Shown: positions 8,505 through 17,302 of the stretch, piece by piece
Layout of the letters: each line of letters starts with the position of its first letter
Position numbering within the stretch: the first letter of the stretch is position 1
NCBI GenBank assembly: GCA_946546945.1
Contig: CAMNOU010000017.1
Location: 1-56,134, forward strand
DNA length: 56,134 nucleotides
DNA from: an uncultured Lachnospiraceae bacterium
Lineage (GTDB): Bacteria; Bacillota; Clostridia; Lachnospirales; Lachnospiraceae
Direction of reading: 5' to 3'
Translations under genes and position numbers: made by a program
The notes under the pieces: generated by a model
What the model was told of the DNA's origin: nothing
What the model saw: only the letters and a program-made list of their open reading frames with translations
Databases searched by the model: none

Positions 8505-9449
8505 ATGTTTATGCTTGCTTATGTTGTTTTAATTGTTGGATTTGTGCTGCTGGTAAAAGGCGCTGATTTCTTTGTGGACGGCGCGGCTTCTGTGGCAAAA
8601 AAACTGATGGTTCCGGGATTTATTATCGGAATGACCGTTGTTGCGATGGGAACGAGTGCGCCGGAGTGCGCGGTATCCATCACGGCTTCTGTGAAGGGAA
8701 GCAACGAGATGGCTATCAGCAACATCATCGGTTCCAATCTTTTTAATCTTCTGGTGGTGTGCGGATGCTGTTCCCTGTTTTCCCCGCTTTTGATCAAAAA
8801 GGAAACGCTGAAGAAAGAATTTCCTTTCTCTATTATATGTGCCGCTCTTTTGCTGCTTCTCGGAGCAATCGGGATGACGACGGGACATCTGGACGGGATC
8901 ATCCTTCTTGTGATCTTCATCACTTTTTTATATGTAATGGTTAATTCAGCGAAAAAGGCCATGAAGGAAGGAAATCAGCCGGAATCGGAGGAAGTAAAGG
9001 AACTGAGTACTCTTCGATGCATCATTTATATCGGAGGAGGCCTGGCGGCAATCGTACTGGGAGGACAGATGGTTGTCAACAGTGCCCAGACCATTGCGCT
9101 CCGGTTCGGGATGAGCGAGACGCTGGTGGGACTGACGATCTGTGCGATCGGGACCTCGCTTCCTGAGCTTGTGACATCCATCGTGGCTGCAAAAAAAGGC
9201 GAAGCCGGGATGGCGCTCGGCAATGTCATCGGCTCGAATATTTTTAACATCCTTCTGGTCGGAGGCATCTCCGCGGCAATCAGCCCGGTCGATGTGACCG
9301 CACAGAACCTGATTGATCTGGTTATCCTCATGGCAGTCAGCCTGTTTATCATGGCGCTGGTGTGGAAGAGACAGTACATCAGAAGAAAGGGCGGCATCAG
9401 CCTTCTGGTCATCTACGCCGTATATATGGTCTATATCTGTATGCGGTAG
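8505..9449 (+). CDS. CaCA-family Na+/Ca2+ (or other divalent) cation antiporter, YrbG-like
   Basis: 314 aa, about ten membrane segments in two inverted halves. Each half carries the alpha-repeat signature: VAMGTSAPECAVSITASVKG with ISNIIGSNLFNLL in the first, and CAIGTSLPELVTSIVAAKKG with LGNVIGSNIFNILL in the second. These conserved Glu/Asp/Asn/Ser positions bind the cation in the family. It lies about 50 bp after mntP, so the two may form a divalent-cation export unit under the Mn2+ leader. The RBS AAGGAAGG fits the second ATG (8511) better than the first (8505), so the true start may be two codons in. Confidence 0.9.
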   Translation: MFMLAYVVLIVGFVLLVKGADFFVDGAASVAKKLMVPGFIIGMTVVAMGTSAPECAVSITASVKGSNEMAISNIIGSNLFNLLVVCGCCSLFSPLLIKKETLKKEFPFSIICAALLLLLGAIGMTTGHLDGIILLVIFITFLYVMVNSAKKAMKEGNQPESEEVKELSTLRCIIYIGGGLAAIVLGGQMVVNSAQTIALRFGMSETLVGLTICAIGTSLPELVTSIVAAKKGEAGMALGNVIGSNIFNILLVGGISAAISPVDVTAQNLIDLVILMAVSLFIMALVWKRQYIRRKGGISLLVIYAVYMVYICMR

Positions 9450-9504
9450 AAACCCCTTTCTTTGTCTTTCCCGCGAATTCAGGCAAAAGACCCTTTGCGC
9501 AGTG

Positions 9505-9533
9505 TTGACACTGCCCTGAAATCAATGTAAGAT
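9505..9533 (+). promoter_or_regulatory. SigA-type promoter of the cell-wall operon
   Basis: TTGACA (9505-9510), a 17-nt spacer and TAAGAT (9528-9533), about 30 bp before the first gene of the D-Asp/MurE operon. Confidence 0.75.
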
Positions 9534-9563
9534 AAAAAGGTTATAGAAGAGGAGAAAAAGGAT

Positions 9564-10772
9564 ATGAGTCAGAATTTTTATCCGCTGCTTTTCGGCGGCG
9601 ATATCAATGTATATTCCGTAGCACGGGCATTTCATGAAGCCTATGGAATCAAGAGCACCTGTTTTGGTAAATTTGCTTCCGGTCCGGCCGACCGAAGCGC
9701 GATCATCGATTATCATGTCTGTGCGGAAAATGAGGATGCGGATGTTTATTTGAAAAATGTGACGGATTTTGCCAATGCGCACGCGGACAGCACCGTGCTG
9801 GTCATCGGCTGCGGGGACTCCTATGTGAAGCTTGCGGCGGAAAACAAGGACCGTTTTCCGGCCAACTGCATTGCTCCGTACATTGACGCGGATCTTCTGA
9901 ACACGCTGATCAACAAAGCACAGTTTTACCGTATGGCAGAAAAATACGGAATCGACTATCCGTCTACCGTGATTTACACAGCGGACATGGGCAGTGACTA
10001 TGAGCTTCCGTTTGAGCCGCCATATATCTGCAAGCCGGCCTGTTCCGTTACCTACTGGGAGCATCCCTTTGAGGGAAACGACAAGGTATTCATCCTGCCG
10101 ACGCGTGAAAAGCTGCAGGAGGTACTGGACAAATGCTATGCAGCAGGGTATCCGGATGAGATGATCATTCAGGAATTCATTCCCGGAGACGACAGCTACA
10201 TGCATGTGCTGACAAATTATTCCGATCAGAACGGGAAAGTAAAACTGATGTGCATGGGTCATGTGCTTCTGGAGGAGCATACGCCGCACGGACTTGGAAA
10301 TCATGCGGTGATTCTGACTGAGAAAAATGAAGAACTGGCACTGAAATTCAAACGGTTTCTGGAAGATATCGGTTATGTCGGTTTTTCCAATTTTGATATA
10401 AAATATGATGAGAGGGACGGCAAGTACAAGGCATTTGAGATCAACTGCCGTCAGGGACGGAGCAACTACTATGTCACAGGCGCCGGCTACAACATTGCAA
10501 AACTGCTGGTGGAAGATCTGATCGAGAAAAAGGAGCTCCCTTTTGTGATCGCGGACCGCGAGAGCCTCTGGCGCGTCGTGCCGAGAGAAGTAGCGCACGA
10601 TTACATTGTTTCCGATTATCATGAGACGATGGACCGTCTGGAGAAGACAGGAAACGTGTCGAACTCTCTGGTTTACAAAAAGGACAGCGGCTTTATGAGA
10701 AAGCTTTGGGTAAAGCACAATCTCAACAGCCACAAACAGAAATTTGCTGCTTATTATGAGAAAAAGAATTAA
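9564..10772 (+). CDS. ATP-grasp carboxylate-amine ligase, D-aspartate-ligase-like
   Basis: 402 aa. ATP-grasp landmarks: the N-terminal GGDINVYSVARAFHEAYG nucleotide-fold entry, the EPPYICKPACS lysine region, the IIQEFIPGDDSYMHVLTNY strand and the metal-binding FEINCRQGRSNYYVTGAGYN near residue 295. The closest family I recognise is the Enterococcus faecium D-aspartate ligase type (Asl), which attaches the beta-carboxyl of D-Asp to the Lys side chain of muramyl pentapeptide. The gene directly downstream encodes an aspartate racemase, followed by a Mur ligase, which supports a wall role. Substrate is inferred. AGGAG precedes the ATG. It is the first gene of a four-gene operon. Confidence 0.78.
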   Translation: MSQNFYPLLFGGDINVYSVARAFHEAYGIKSTCFGKFASGPADRSAIIDYHVCAENEDADVYLKNVTDFANAHADSTVLVIGCGDSYVKLAAENKDRFPANCIAPYIDADLLNTLINKAQFYRMAEKYGIDYPSTVIYTADMGSDYELPFEPPYICKPACSVTYWEHPFEGNDKVFILPTREKLQEVLDKCYAAGYPDEMIIQEFIPGDDSYMHVLTNYSDQNGKVKLMCMGHVLLEEHTPHGLGNHAVILTEKNEELALKFKRFLEDIGYVGFSNFDIKYDERDGKYKAFEINCRQGRSNYYVTGAGYNIAKLLVEDLIEKKELPFVIADRESLWRVVPREVAHDYIVSDYHETMDRLEKTGNVSNSLVYKKDSGFMRKLWVKHNLNSHKQKFAAYYEKKN

Positions 10773-10831
10773 CTGTCCGGGACAGACCGAAGCGCATGCC
10801 CGCCCGGGACGTCGGGACAGAGAGGAACGCT

Positions 10832-11545
10832 ATGAGTGACAGAAAAAGAGAACGCTTAGGGATTCTGGGCGGGATGGGGCCGCAGGCGACACAGATGCTA
10901 TATCAGTGGATCCTGGACCGGACCGACGCCTCCTGTGACCAGGAGCATATCCCCACCCTGATTCTGAGTGATACACAGGTGCCTGACCGGACCGGAGCGA
11001 TTTTGTCCGGGCAGGGTGAAAAAGTATATAAGCATCTGCTGGAAGACGCCAGACTGCTGGAGAACAGCGGGTGCAGATGTATCGCGATTCCCTGCAACAC
11101 TTCCCATTATTTTGCGGAAGATATGCAAAAAGAGCTTTCAATCCCGATCATCCATATGCCCCGTGAAACGGTCCGCCGGCTGGCGGAAGAAGGCAGAAAA
11201 AAGGCTGCGCTTCTGGCGACGGACGGGACCGTGCAGACCGGTGTTTATCACAGGGAGGCAGAGCGTTTCGGCATAGAGATCTGGTCGCCGGAACCGGACA
11301 TACAGAAGGTTGTGATGTCTATCATCTATGATGAGATCAAGCAGGGGAAGCGCGGGGATGCGGAGCAGTTCGCGCGCGTGGATGCGGCGGTGAGAGAAGC
11401 CGGATGCGACTGCGGGATCCTGGCATGCACGGAATTGTCTGTATTCAACGAATACCACGGGCTTCCCGATTTTTATACAGATGCCATGGCAGTGCTGGCA
11501 GACTGCTGTGTGGAAGCATTCGGAAAGAAAAAACAACTTTTTTAA
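10832..11545 (+). CDS. Aspartate/glutamate racemase family protein (probable aspartate racemase)
   Basis: 237 aa. It opens with RERLGILGGMGPQATQMLYQ, the hallmark of the PLP-independent aspartate racemase/YgeA group. The two catalytic cysteines are present in the expected contexts, IPCNTSHY near residue 90 and LACTELS near residue 195. The reaction interconverts L- and D-aspartate in the cytoplasm. The ATG at 10832 follows GAGGAACGCT; a longer frame from 10796 is unlikely. Position between a D-Asp-ligase-like gene and a Mur ligase suggests that it supplies D-Asp for peptidoglycan. YgeA-like broad specificity (for example homoserine) is the main alternative. Confidence 0.85.
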   Translation: MSDRKRERLGILGGMGPQATQMLYQWILDRTDASCDQEHIPTLILSDTQVPDRTGAILSGQGEKVYKHLLEDARLLENSGCRCIAIPCNTSHYFAEDMQKELSIPIIHMPRETVRRLAEEGRKKAALLATDGTVQTGVYHREAERFGIEIWSPEPDIQKVVMSIIYDEIKQGKRGDAEQFARVDAAVREAGCDCGILACTELSVFNEYHGLPDFYTDAMAVLADCCVEAFGKKKQLF

Positions 11546-11572
11546 ATTTGCAGAAGGCAGGAGAGAAATGAT

Positions 11573-13957
11573 ATGAAAAAGTATACGCTGCGGGAATATA
11601 TACAGCTGTTATCCGGGGAGGGGCTGATCACCGGGCCGATGCCCCGGGGAGAGATCCTGGACCGGGAGGTCAGCCTGGTATCCTGCGATTCGCAGAACGT
11701 CATTCCCGGGACCTTGTTTTTGTGCAAGGGAGCTCATTTTAAAGAAGAGTATCTGAAAGACGCCGTGAAAAAGGGCGCCTTTGTCTATCTGAGCGAGAGG
11801 GAGTATGAAAATGTGGATGCCTGCCGGATCGCTCTGACTGATACGCGCAAGGCGATGGCCCGTCTGGCCACCTGGTACTATAATGATCCGTGGAGCCGGA
11901 TCAAAGTCACCGGAATCACCGGTACCAAGGGGAAATCTTCGACGACCTATTATGTGAAATCCATTCTGGATGAGTATATGAAAGCGATAGGCGGCAGGGA
12001 GACCGGCGTGGTTTCTTCAGTCGACACCTATGACGGAGTGGAGCGTTTCGAGTCGCATCTGACAACGCCGGAGCCGCTGGATCTGGAGCGCCACTTTGCG
12101 AACGGCGCAGACAGCGGCATGGAATACATGACCATAGAGGTTTCTTCGCAGGCATTGAAATACGACCGCGTGGAAGGCGTGACGCTTGCGACGGCAGTTT
12201 TCCTGAACATCGGATATGATCATATCTCTTCCATTGAGCATCCGGACTGGGAGGATTATTTCGAGTCGAAACTCCGGATTTTTGAGCAGTGCGAGACCGG
12301 CATCGTGAATCTCGACAGCGATCACATCGACCGCATTCTGGAAGCCGCGAAGAATGCACCGAAGTTGATTACTTTTTCCCAGAAGGATCCTTCTGCGGAT
12401 GTGTACGGATATCATGTGAGAAAAAGCCAGGAGAACACCATTTTCCAGGTGCGGACAAGCCGTTTTGACCGGGAATTCCGGCTCAGCATGCCGGGACTGT
12501 TCAATGTGGAAAATGCCCTGGCGGCGATTGCGATCTGCATGAATTACGGAGTGCCGGAGCGCTATATCTACAGCGGTCTGTTAAAAGCGCGTGTTCCGGG
12601 AAGAATGGAGATCTATACCAGTGCAGACCGGCATGTCATCGCGATTGTGGACTATGCGCACAACCGCCTCTCGTTTGAAAAGCTGTTTCAGTCAGTCAAA
12701 GAAGAGTATCAGGGCCGCAGGGTAGTCATCGTGTTTGGCTGTCCCGGCAAGAAGGCGCTGGACAGACGGCATGACCTGGGCGAGATCGCCGGGCGGTACG
12801 CCGATCATGTCTACCTGACAGAGGAGGATCCCGGTGAGGAGGATGCTCTGGAGATCTGCAAGGAGATCGCTGTCTCGGTGACACAGGAGGGATGTCCCTA
12901 CTCCATCCACGTAGACCGCGGAGACGCCATTATGGCGGCGGTCATGGAAGCGGAAGAGGAGACGGTGATTCTGATTACCGGAAAAGGCGCGGAGACCAGA
13001 GAAAAAAGAGGAATGGAATATGTGCCGGTTCCGTCCGATGTGGATTATACAAAAATGGCTCTGCACGAGTTTGACGTGGCGCACCATGTGGATGGCATCA
13101 CACAGGTGCTCGGGCTTCTGGACACACTGCCCAGGCTGCACTCCTATGACGGGGAGATCATTGTTGTGAAATATGGCGGTTCTGCTCTGGATGGCAGCGA
13201 AGTGGTCGACACGATCCTGGAGGATGTGGCAGCTCTTCGCATGGCCGGCGCGAAGGTGGTGCTGGTGCATGGCGGCGGTAAGAATATTAATCACTGGCTG
13301 GATACCATGGGCATCGAGCCCCGGTTCGAGAACGGCTACCGTGTGACGGATGATAAGACCATGCAGGTGGTGGAGATGGCTCTTTCCGCACAGGTCAACA
13401 AACAGATCGTGGCGGATCTGCACAGGCTGAAGGTTGTCGGCGTCGGTATCTCCGGGCGCGACGGACGCCTGTTCATGGCCGGGAAGAAAAAGGTGGAAGG
13501 CGCGGATCTGGGCCGGGTAGGCGTGATCGAAAAGATCAATCCGGGGCTGATCTATACCCTTCTGGATCAGGGATATGTTCCCGTCGTTTCCCCCGTGGGA
13601 ATGGATGAACAGGGACGGCCCTACAATATCAATGCCGATGACGCGGCGTCTATGCTGGCGCAGGCGCTGCAGGCCAGAAAACTGGTCTATCTGACCGATA
13701 TCGACGGTATCCTGATGGATCAGAACAACGACAAAACACTGGTGGAGAGACTGACCGTCTCGGATGCGGAGAATCTTCTGAGCGCCGGCATGTTAAGCGG
13801 CGGCATGGTGCCGAAGCTGAACAACTGCATTTCCGCGATCCGCGCAGGCGTAAAGCAGGTTGTGATCCTGGACGGCAGAGTCGAGCACACAATTCTGATG
13901 GAGGCAGTATCTCATCAGACAATGGGAACTGTGATCGTTCCGGACGAAGAGATATAA
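11573..13957 (+). CDS. Fusion protein: Lys-type MurE-like UDP-MurNAc-peptide ligase + N-acetylglutamate kinase (ArgB)
   Basis: 794 aa in one uninterrupted frame. Residues about 1-490 are a Mur ligase: P-loop ITGTKGKSSTTYY (about 112), LTTPEPLDLE, EVSSQALK, the FLNIGYDHIS...YFESKLRIF lysine region, VDYAHNRLSFEK, and the C-terminal LTEEDPGEEDALEI and GKGAETREKR. The GTKGK loop and lack of a DNPR motif point to the Lys/ornithine-type branch rather than the meso-DAP type. Residues about 510-794 are an amino-acid kinase matching ArgB: VVKYGGSAL (about 531), VHGGGKNINHWLDTMGIEP, GYRVTDDKTMQVVEMAL, NINADDAASMLA, and an N-terminal helix like those of arginine-sensitive enzymes. ArgB phosphorylates N-acetylglutamate for ornithine/arginine synthesis. 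dacA follows one base after the stop. Codon usage resembles the flanking genes. Confidence 0.88.
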   Translation: MKKYTLREYIQLLSGEGLITGPMPRGEILDREVSLVSCDSQNVIPGTLFLCKGAHFKEEYLKDAVKKGAFVYLSEREYENVDACRIALTDTRKAMARLATWYYNDPWSRIKVTGITGTKGKSSTTYYVKSILDEYMKAIGGRETGVVSSVDTYDGVERFESHLTTPEPLDLERHFANGADSGMEYMTIEVSSQALKYDRVEGVTLATAVFLNIGYDHISSIEHPDWEDYFESKLRIFEQCETGIVNLDSDHIDRILEAAKNAPKLITFSQKDPSADVYGYHVRKSQENTIFQVRTSRFDREFRLSMPGLFNVENALAAIAICMNYGVPERYIYSGLLKARVPGRMEIYTSADRHVIAIVDYAHNRLSFEKLFQSVKEEYQGRRVVIVFGCPGKKALDRRHDLGEIAGRYADHVYLTEEDPGEEDALEICKEIAVSVTQEGCPYSIHVDRGDAIMAAVMEAEEETVILITGKGAETREKRGMEYVPVPSDVDYTKMALHEFDVAHHVDGITQVLGLLDTLPRLHSYDGEIIVVKYGGSALDGSEVVDTILEDVAALRMAGAKVVLVHGGGKNINHWLDTMGIEPRFENGYRVTDDKTMQVVEMALSAQVNKQIVADLHRLKVVGVGISGRDGRLFMAGKKKVEGADLGRVGVIEKINPGLIYTLLDQGYVPVVSPVGMDEQGRPYNINADDAASMLAQALQARKLVYLTDIDGILMDQNNDKTLVERLTVSDAENLLSAGMLSGGMVPKLNNCISAIRAGVKQVVILDGRVEHTILMEAVSHQTMGTVIVPDEEI

Positions 13958-13958
13958 C

Positions 13959-15212
13959 ATGAAAAACATGGCAGGAATCCTGAAAAAAATCATCCTCCTG
14001 ACTGCGGGACCGGCGTTGCTTCTGTTCTTTGCCGGCTGCGGTATCGCGGAGGAGACGCTGGATCAGACAATGGAGAAAATTCCGTTTTTCTCCGGGCAGA
14101 GCACCGGGGACGGGGCAGATGCATCCGGTCAGGAGCCTGTCCTCGGGACAATCACCCGGATCACGACCGTGACCGGAGTGGAGGAAAAGATTGTCTGTGA
14201 GGCAGGCGATGAGGTCACCCTTCACGCGGCCATCGATCCGGCCAATGGCGCCCGGGAGGTACAGCTTCAGCTGTTTGACCGGGAGGCCAATGACTATCGG
14301 ACGATTCTGACGGAGACAACCGCGGATGCGGATACGGCAGAGGTAACCTTTACTCTTCCGCGGGAGAATCAGACGATGGCAGTCACAAAGTGGCGGATCT
14401 TTGTTCCGAAGCAGGAAGATACCGATGCCGGAGTGCAGGATGTGACGGTGATCACCAGAAACATCGCCTCCCCCCCCATGATTTCACCCATCTACAGCAT
14501 CTACAGTATGGATGAGGGAGAAATTATTTTCGGAAAGGACTACGATACAGAAACGCCGATGGCCAGTACGACCAAGATCATGACGTCCATCCTTGCCATG
14601 GAGGGCGGGATTCTGGACCGGGAATCCGTATTGTCCGAAGCGGCCATCGCTGTGGACAGGCAGAATCTGCCCTGCAGTGCGGGAGAAAGTTACCGCAACG
14701 CCGATCTTTTCCATGCGCTGCTGATCTGCTCTTCCAATACCTCCGCCGTTGCGCTGGCGGAAAGCATGGATGGCTCGGAGCAGGCTTTTGCGGAACGGAT
14801 GAATGAAAGGGCCCGGAAAATGGGGCTGGAACATACGCATTTCGTCAATGCGCACGGTCTGGACGCGGAAGGGCATTACACGACAGCGAGGGAGCTTTCC
14901 GAGATGACCGCCGAGGCCTGGCAGCATGACCTGTTCCGGGAAGTAATCAAGGAGCAGGAGTACACCTTTACCAGTACGAATTCGGATACTGCGGTGACCG
15001 TGGAGACCACGGACACCATGCTGAAGGACGGAGATCCCAATTTCCACGGAGGCAAGACCGGGACCACGGCAAAGGCCGGGTATGTCTTTTCCGGAATTTA
15101 TGAGTATAACGGAAAGTTCTATGTGACGGTGAATATCGGCGCCGGTTCCGATTACTATCGCTGGGTCGATCAGAAGCAATTGATAGAGTATATAAAAAAA
15201 TATGGTGGCTGA
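13959..15212 (+). CDS. D-alanyl-D-alanine carboxypeptidase (S11 family, DacA-like), putative lipoprotein
   Basis: 417 aa. It has a hydrophobic N-terminus with a lipobox-like LLFFAGCGI around Cys25. A 150-residue non-catalytic region follows, then the S11 serine peptidase domain with all three motifs: ASTTKIMTS (SxxK), SSNTSA (SxN) and GGKTGTTAKAGY (KTG). The enzyme removes the terminal D-Ala of muramyl pentapeptide outside the membrane. The ATG begins one base after the MurE-ArgB stop, indicating translational coupling and a shared wall role. The unusual N-terminal insert (TRITTVTGVEEKIVCEAGDE onward) resembles a beta-sandwich extension; its role is unknown. Confidence 0.9.
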   Translation: MKNMAGILKKIILLTAGPALLLFFAGCGIAEETLDQTMEKIPFFSGQSTGDGADASGQEPVLGTITRITTVTGVEEKIVCEAGDEVTLHAAIDPANGAREVQLQLFDREANDYRTILTETTADADTAEVTFTLPRENQTMAVTKWRIFVPKQEDTDAGVQDVTVITRNIASPPMISPIYSIYSMDEGEIIFGKDYDTETPMASTTKIMTSILAMEGGILDRESVLSEAAIAVDRQNLPCSAGESYRNADLFHALLICSSNTSAVALAESMDGSEQAFAERMNERARKMGLEHTHFVNAHGLDAEGHYTTARELSEMTAEAWQHDLFREVIKEQEYTFTSTNSDTAVTVETTDTMLKDGDPNFHGGKTGTTAKAGYVFSGIYEYNGKFYVTVNIGAGSDYYRWVDQKQLIEYIKKYGG

Positions 15213-15238
15213 AGGAATGGTTCCTTCGCCACCTTTTT
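15204..15238. terminator. Rho-independent terminator overlapping the dacA stop
   Basis: GGTGGC-T-GAAGGAA / TTCCTTC-GCCACC stem (15204-15233) then T5. The dacA stop codon lies inside the left arm. It ends the wall operon and lies just before the end of the convergent AAA gene. Confidence 0.88.
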
Positions 15239-15244
15239 GACTGG

Positions 15245-16279
15245 TCAGTTTTTTGACTGATCCGTTTTTTCTTCCGCGCTTTTTTCTTCGGCAGGGGCGG
15301 TGCCGGGCTGATCCGCCTCGGTGTCGAGGCAGTCATCAATGGTGAGGGTCATCATATCCTCTGACGTCGGGCTTTCCATCTTCGCGACCCGGCGGGCCTG
15401 ATTGGTGATGATCTCCTCAAAGAGATTCCGCACTTCTCTGGCATTGGCAAAATTCTCCAGTGTTTTCATCTTGCGCGCCACAATCAGAGCGCGGATCTGA
15501 TGCCGTACATCTTCGGGCACTTTATAATCGTATTTTTTGCAGTTCATATAGAAGATTTCTTCCAGTTCATCAATGCTGTAGTCCGAAAACTCGATGTATT
15601 TGTTGAAGCGGGATTTCAGCCCCGGGTTGCTGTTGATAAAATCCTCCATCGGTTTTGTGTAGCCGGCCACAATCACCACGAAGTCTTCGCGGTTGTCCTC
15701 CATGGCCTTCAGGATTGTGTTGATCGCTTCCAGACCGAAGGAATCCTGATCACCGCCCGCCAGCGCATAGGCCTCGTCAACGAACAGGACTCCCCCGAGG
15801 GCTTCCTTGATCTTTTCCTGGGTCTTCAGCGCCGTCTGGCCCACATAACCGGCTACCAGACCGGAGCGGTCTACCTCGACCAGCTGTCCCTTCGACAGGA
15901 CGCCGATCTGTTTATACAGGCGCGCGATGATGCGGGCAACGGTGGTCTTGCCGGTTCCGGGATTCCCCGTAAAGACCAGATGCAAAGAGGTGGGCACGGA
16001 CTTCAGGCCCGAGTCTTTCCGCATCTTCTGAATCTTGACAAAATCAATCAGCTCGCGCACATCGTGCTTGATTTTGGAAAGACCAATCAGGGCCTCCAGA
16101 TCCTCCATGGGATCGGTCTCCGGCTCTTTGGGCTTTTCTTCTTCCTTCTTTTCGGCAGCCTCCTCAGACAAAGCGGCAGGATCGCCTTTCTTTTCTCCGG
16201 GCTTCCCGGCCGGCGGTTCCCCTCCGTAGAAATCATCGTATACATTTTTTAAAATATCTTTGATCATATCGTCATACAT
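15245..16279 (-). CDS. AAA+ ATPase, CbbX/SpoVK-like
   Basis: 344 aa. The first ~75 residues are charged and low complexity (Glu/Lys/Pro). A single AAA+ module follows: LIGLSKIKHDVRELIDFVKI, Walker A TGNPGTGKTTVARI, the GYVGQTALKT pore-loop region, Walker B GVLFVDEAYALA, sensor VIVAGYTKPMEDF, arginine finger LKSRFNKYIEF, and the NAREVRNLFEEI sensor-2 helix. Homologues include CbbX (Rubisco activase) and the sporulation protein SpoVK/SpoVJ. In a spore former without Calvin-cycle genes nearby the SpoVK-like role is more likely, but the client is unknown. A C-terminal acidic tail follows the ATPase. Transcribed alone. Confidence 0.87.
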   Translation of the reverse strand: MYDDMIKDILKNVYDDFYGGEPPAGKPGEKKGDPAALSEEAAEKKEEEKPKEPETDPMEDLEALIGLSKIKHDVRELIDFVKIQKMRKDSGLKSVPTSLHLVFTGNPGTGKTTVARIIARLYKQIGVLSKGQLVEVDRSGLVAGYVGQTALKTQEKIKEALGGVLFVDEAYALAGGDQDSFGLEAINTILKAMEDNREDFVVIVAGYTKPMEDFINSNPGLKSRFNKYIEFSDYSIDELEEIFYMNCKKYDYKVPEDVRHQIRALIVARKMKTLENFANAREVRNLFEEIITNQARRVAKMESPTSEDMMTLTIDDCLDTEADQPGTAPAEEKSAEEKTDQSKN

Positions 16280-16389
16280 AGAGCTCTCTCCGATTCCTTT
16301 TATTATTGCTGTTATACCGATTATACAACGGATTGCCCGGCTTGTGATATATTTTATCAGCAGTTTATAAATTTTTTAATATTTAAATA

Positions 16390-16418
16390 TTGGATATGCG
16401 TGTTAAATGCGTTATAAT
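16390..16418 (+). promoter_or_regulatory. SigA-type promoter of the zinc-ribbon protein gene
   Basis: TTGGAT (16390-16395), a 17-nt spacer and TATAAT (16413-16418). Confidence 0.65.
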
Positions 16419-16480
16419 TGAAGCGATGTATGTGAACTCATATTTAATCATCCTATATGAAAGGAAGAGGGGTATTTACA

Positions 16481-17122
16481 ATGGCATTATTTGAGAGAAT
16501 CAGCAACACTATTTCTGCAGCAGGCAAGGACGGTCTTAGCAAGGCGAAGGAGATCAAGGATACAGCAAAGATCAACGTGGATATCAAGGAACGCGAGGGC
16601 TCGATTCAGAGAATGTACCGCGAACTGGGCAAGGCATACTACCAGGATCATAAGGATGATCCGGCTCCGGAGTACAGCCAGGTATTCGCGATCAAGGCAG
16701 CCTTTGAGGAGATTGGCGAGCTGAAGGCATCCAAGGATGAGATCCGCGGGATCAAACGCTGTGAAAACTGCGGCAAGATCATTTCTTCGGAAGCGAAGTT
16801 CTGTTCCGGCTGCGGCGCGAAGGTAGCAGAGGAGGAAAAAGTCTCTGAGGGGGAAGCAGAGGAGAAGGCTGAGGAGAAGGCTGAGGACATCGCTGACGAT
16901 GCTGAAAGTGCAGTGAAGGAGACTGCCGACGAGGCGTTCCGCAAGGCACAGGAAGCAAAGGAAGCGGCGAAAGAGGCTGCATCCGACACAAGGGAATTTA
17001 TCAGAGATGCCGCAGATAAGGCGGAAGACCTTGCCAGAGATGCCGCGCACAAAGTAGAGGACGCAGCGAAGGATATTGCCCAGAAGGTAGAGGACTTTAT
17101 CGATAAAAAGGCTGAGGATTAA
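16481..17122 (+). CDS. Zinc-ribbon protein with long amphipathic Ala/Glu/Lys-rich tail
   Basis: 213 aa, not assigned to a characterised family. Residues 1-80 are helical and charged (SKAKEIKDTAKINVDIKERE, YRELGKAYYQDHKDDPAPEY). A four-cysteine zinc ribbon CENCGKIISSEAKFCSGCG follows near residue 90. The remaining ~110 residues are Ala/Glu/Lys/Asp-rich with repeated AxDKAEDxAxDAAxKVEDAA units, resembling amphipathic LEA/apolipoprotein-like helices. There is no signal peptide or membrane segment. The ATG at 16481 follows AGGAAGAGGGG. The N-terminal part and ribbon resemble small Clostridia proteins of unknown role; the tail suggests membrane-surface or stress binding, which is speculative. Confidence 0.75.
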   Translation: MALFERISNTISAAGKDGLSKAKEIKDTAKINVDIKEREGSIQRMYRELGKAYYQDHKDDPAPEYSQVFAIKAAFEEIGELKASKDEIRGIKRCENCGKIISSEAKFCSGCGAKVAEEEKVSEGEAEEKAEEKAEDIADDAESAVKETADEAFRKAQEAKEAAKEAASDTREFIRDAADKAEDLARDAAHKVEDAAKDIAQKVEDFIDKKAED

Positions 17123-17166
17123 TCTTAAGAAGACCGGATGCATCCGCATCAGAAAACGTAAACAGC

Positions 17167-17194
17167 TCCCGCCGGGGTTTCCGGCGGGATTTTT
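17167..17194 (+). terminator. Rho-independent terminator
   Basis: TCCCGCCGG/CCGGCGGGA perfect stem (17167-17189) followed by T5. Confidence 0.9.
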
Positions 17195-17216
17195 GTCCTG
17201 TCATCGCAGTCGTTTA

Positions 17217-17245
17217 TTGACTTTCCGATTCTGCTATGATAGGAT
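17217..17245 (+). promoter_or_regulatory. Possible metG promoter
   Basis: TTGACT (17217-17222), a 17-nt spacer and TAGGAT (17240-17245). A better -10 (TATGAT, 17235-17240) lies only 12 nt from the -35, so the exact element is uncertain. No T-box core is visible. Confidence 0.4.
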
Positions 17246-17302
17246 TTCATTCGTGAGAGTATGCGGGAGCATGTGAGAACTCAGGATAAGGAGATGTTGA
17301 AA

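Noticed and set aside
9522..10733. 403-codon minus-strand open frame
   Set aside because: Lies opposite the ATP-grasp gene, whose plus-strand frame has family motifs, an RBS and a promoter. The minus frame has no recognisable domain.
17217..17302. T-box in front of metG
   Set aside because: No GGTGGNACC-type core or leader terminator is visible between the upstream terminator and metG.
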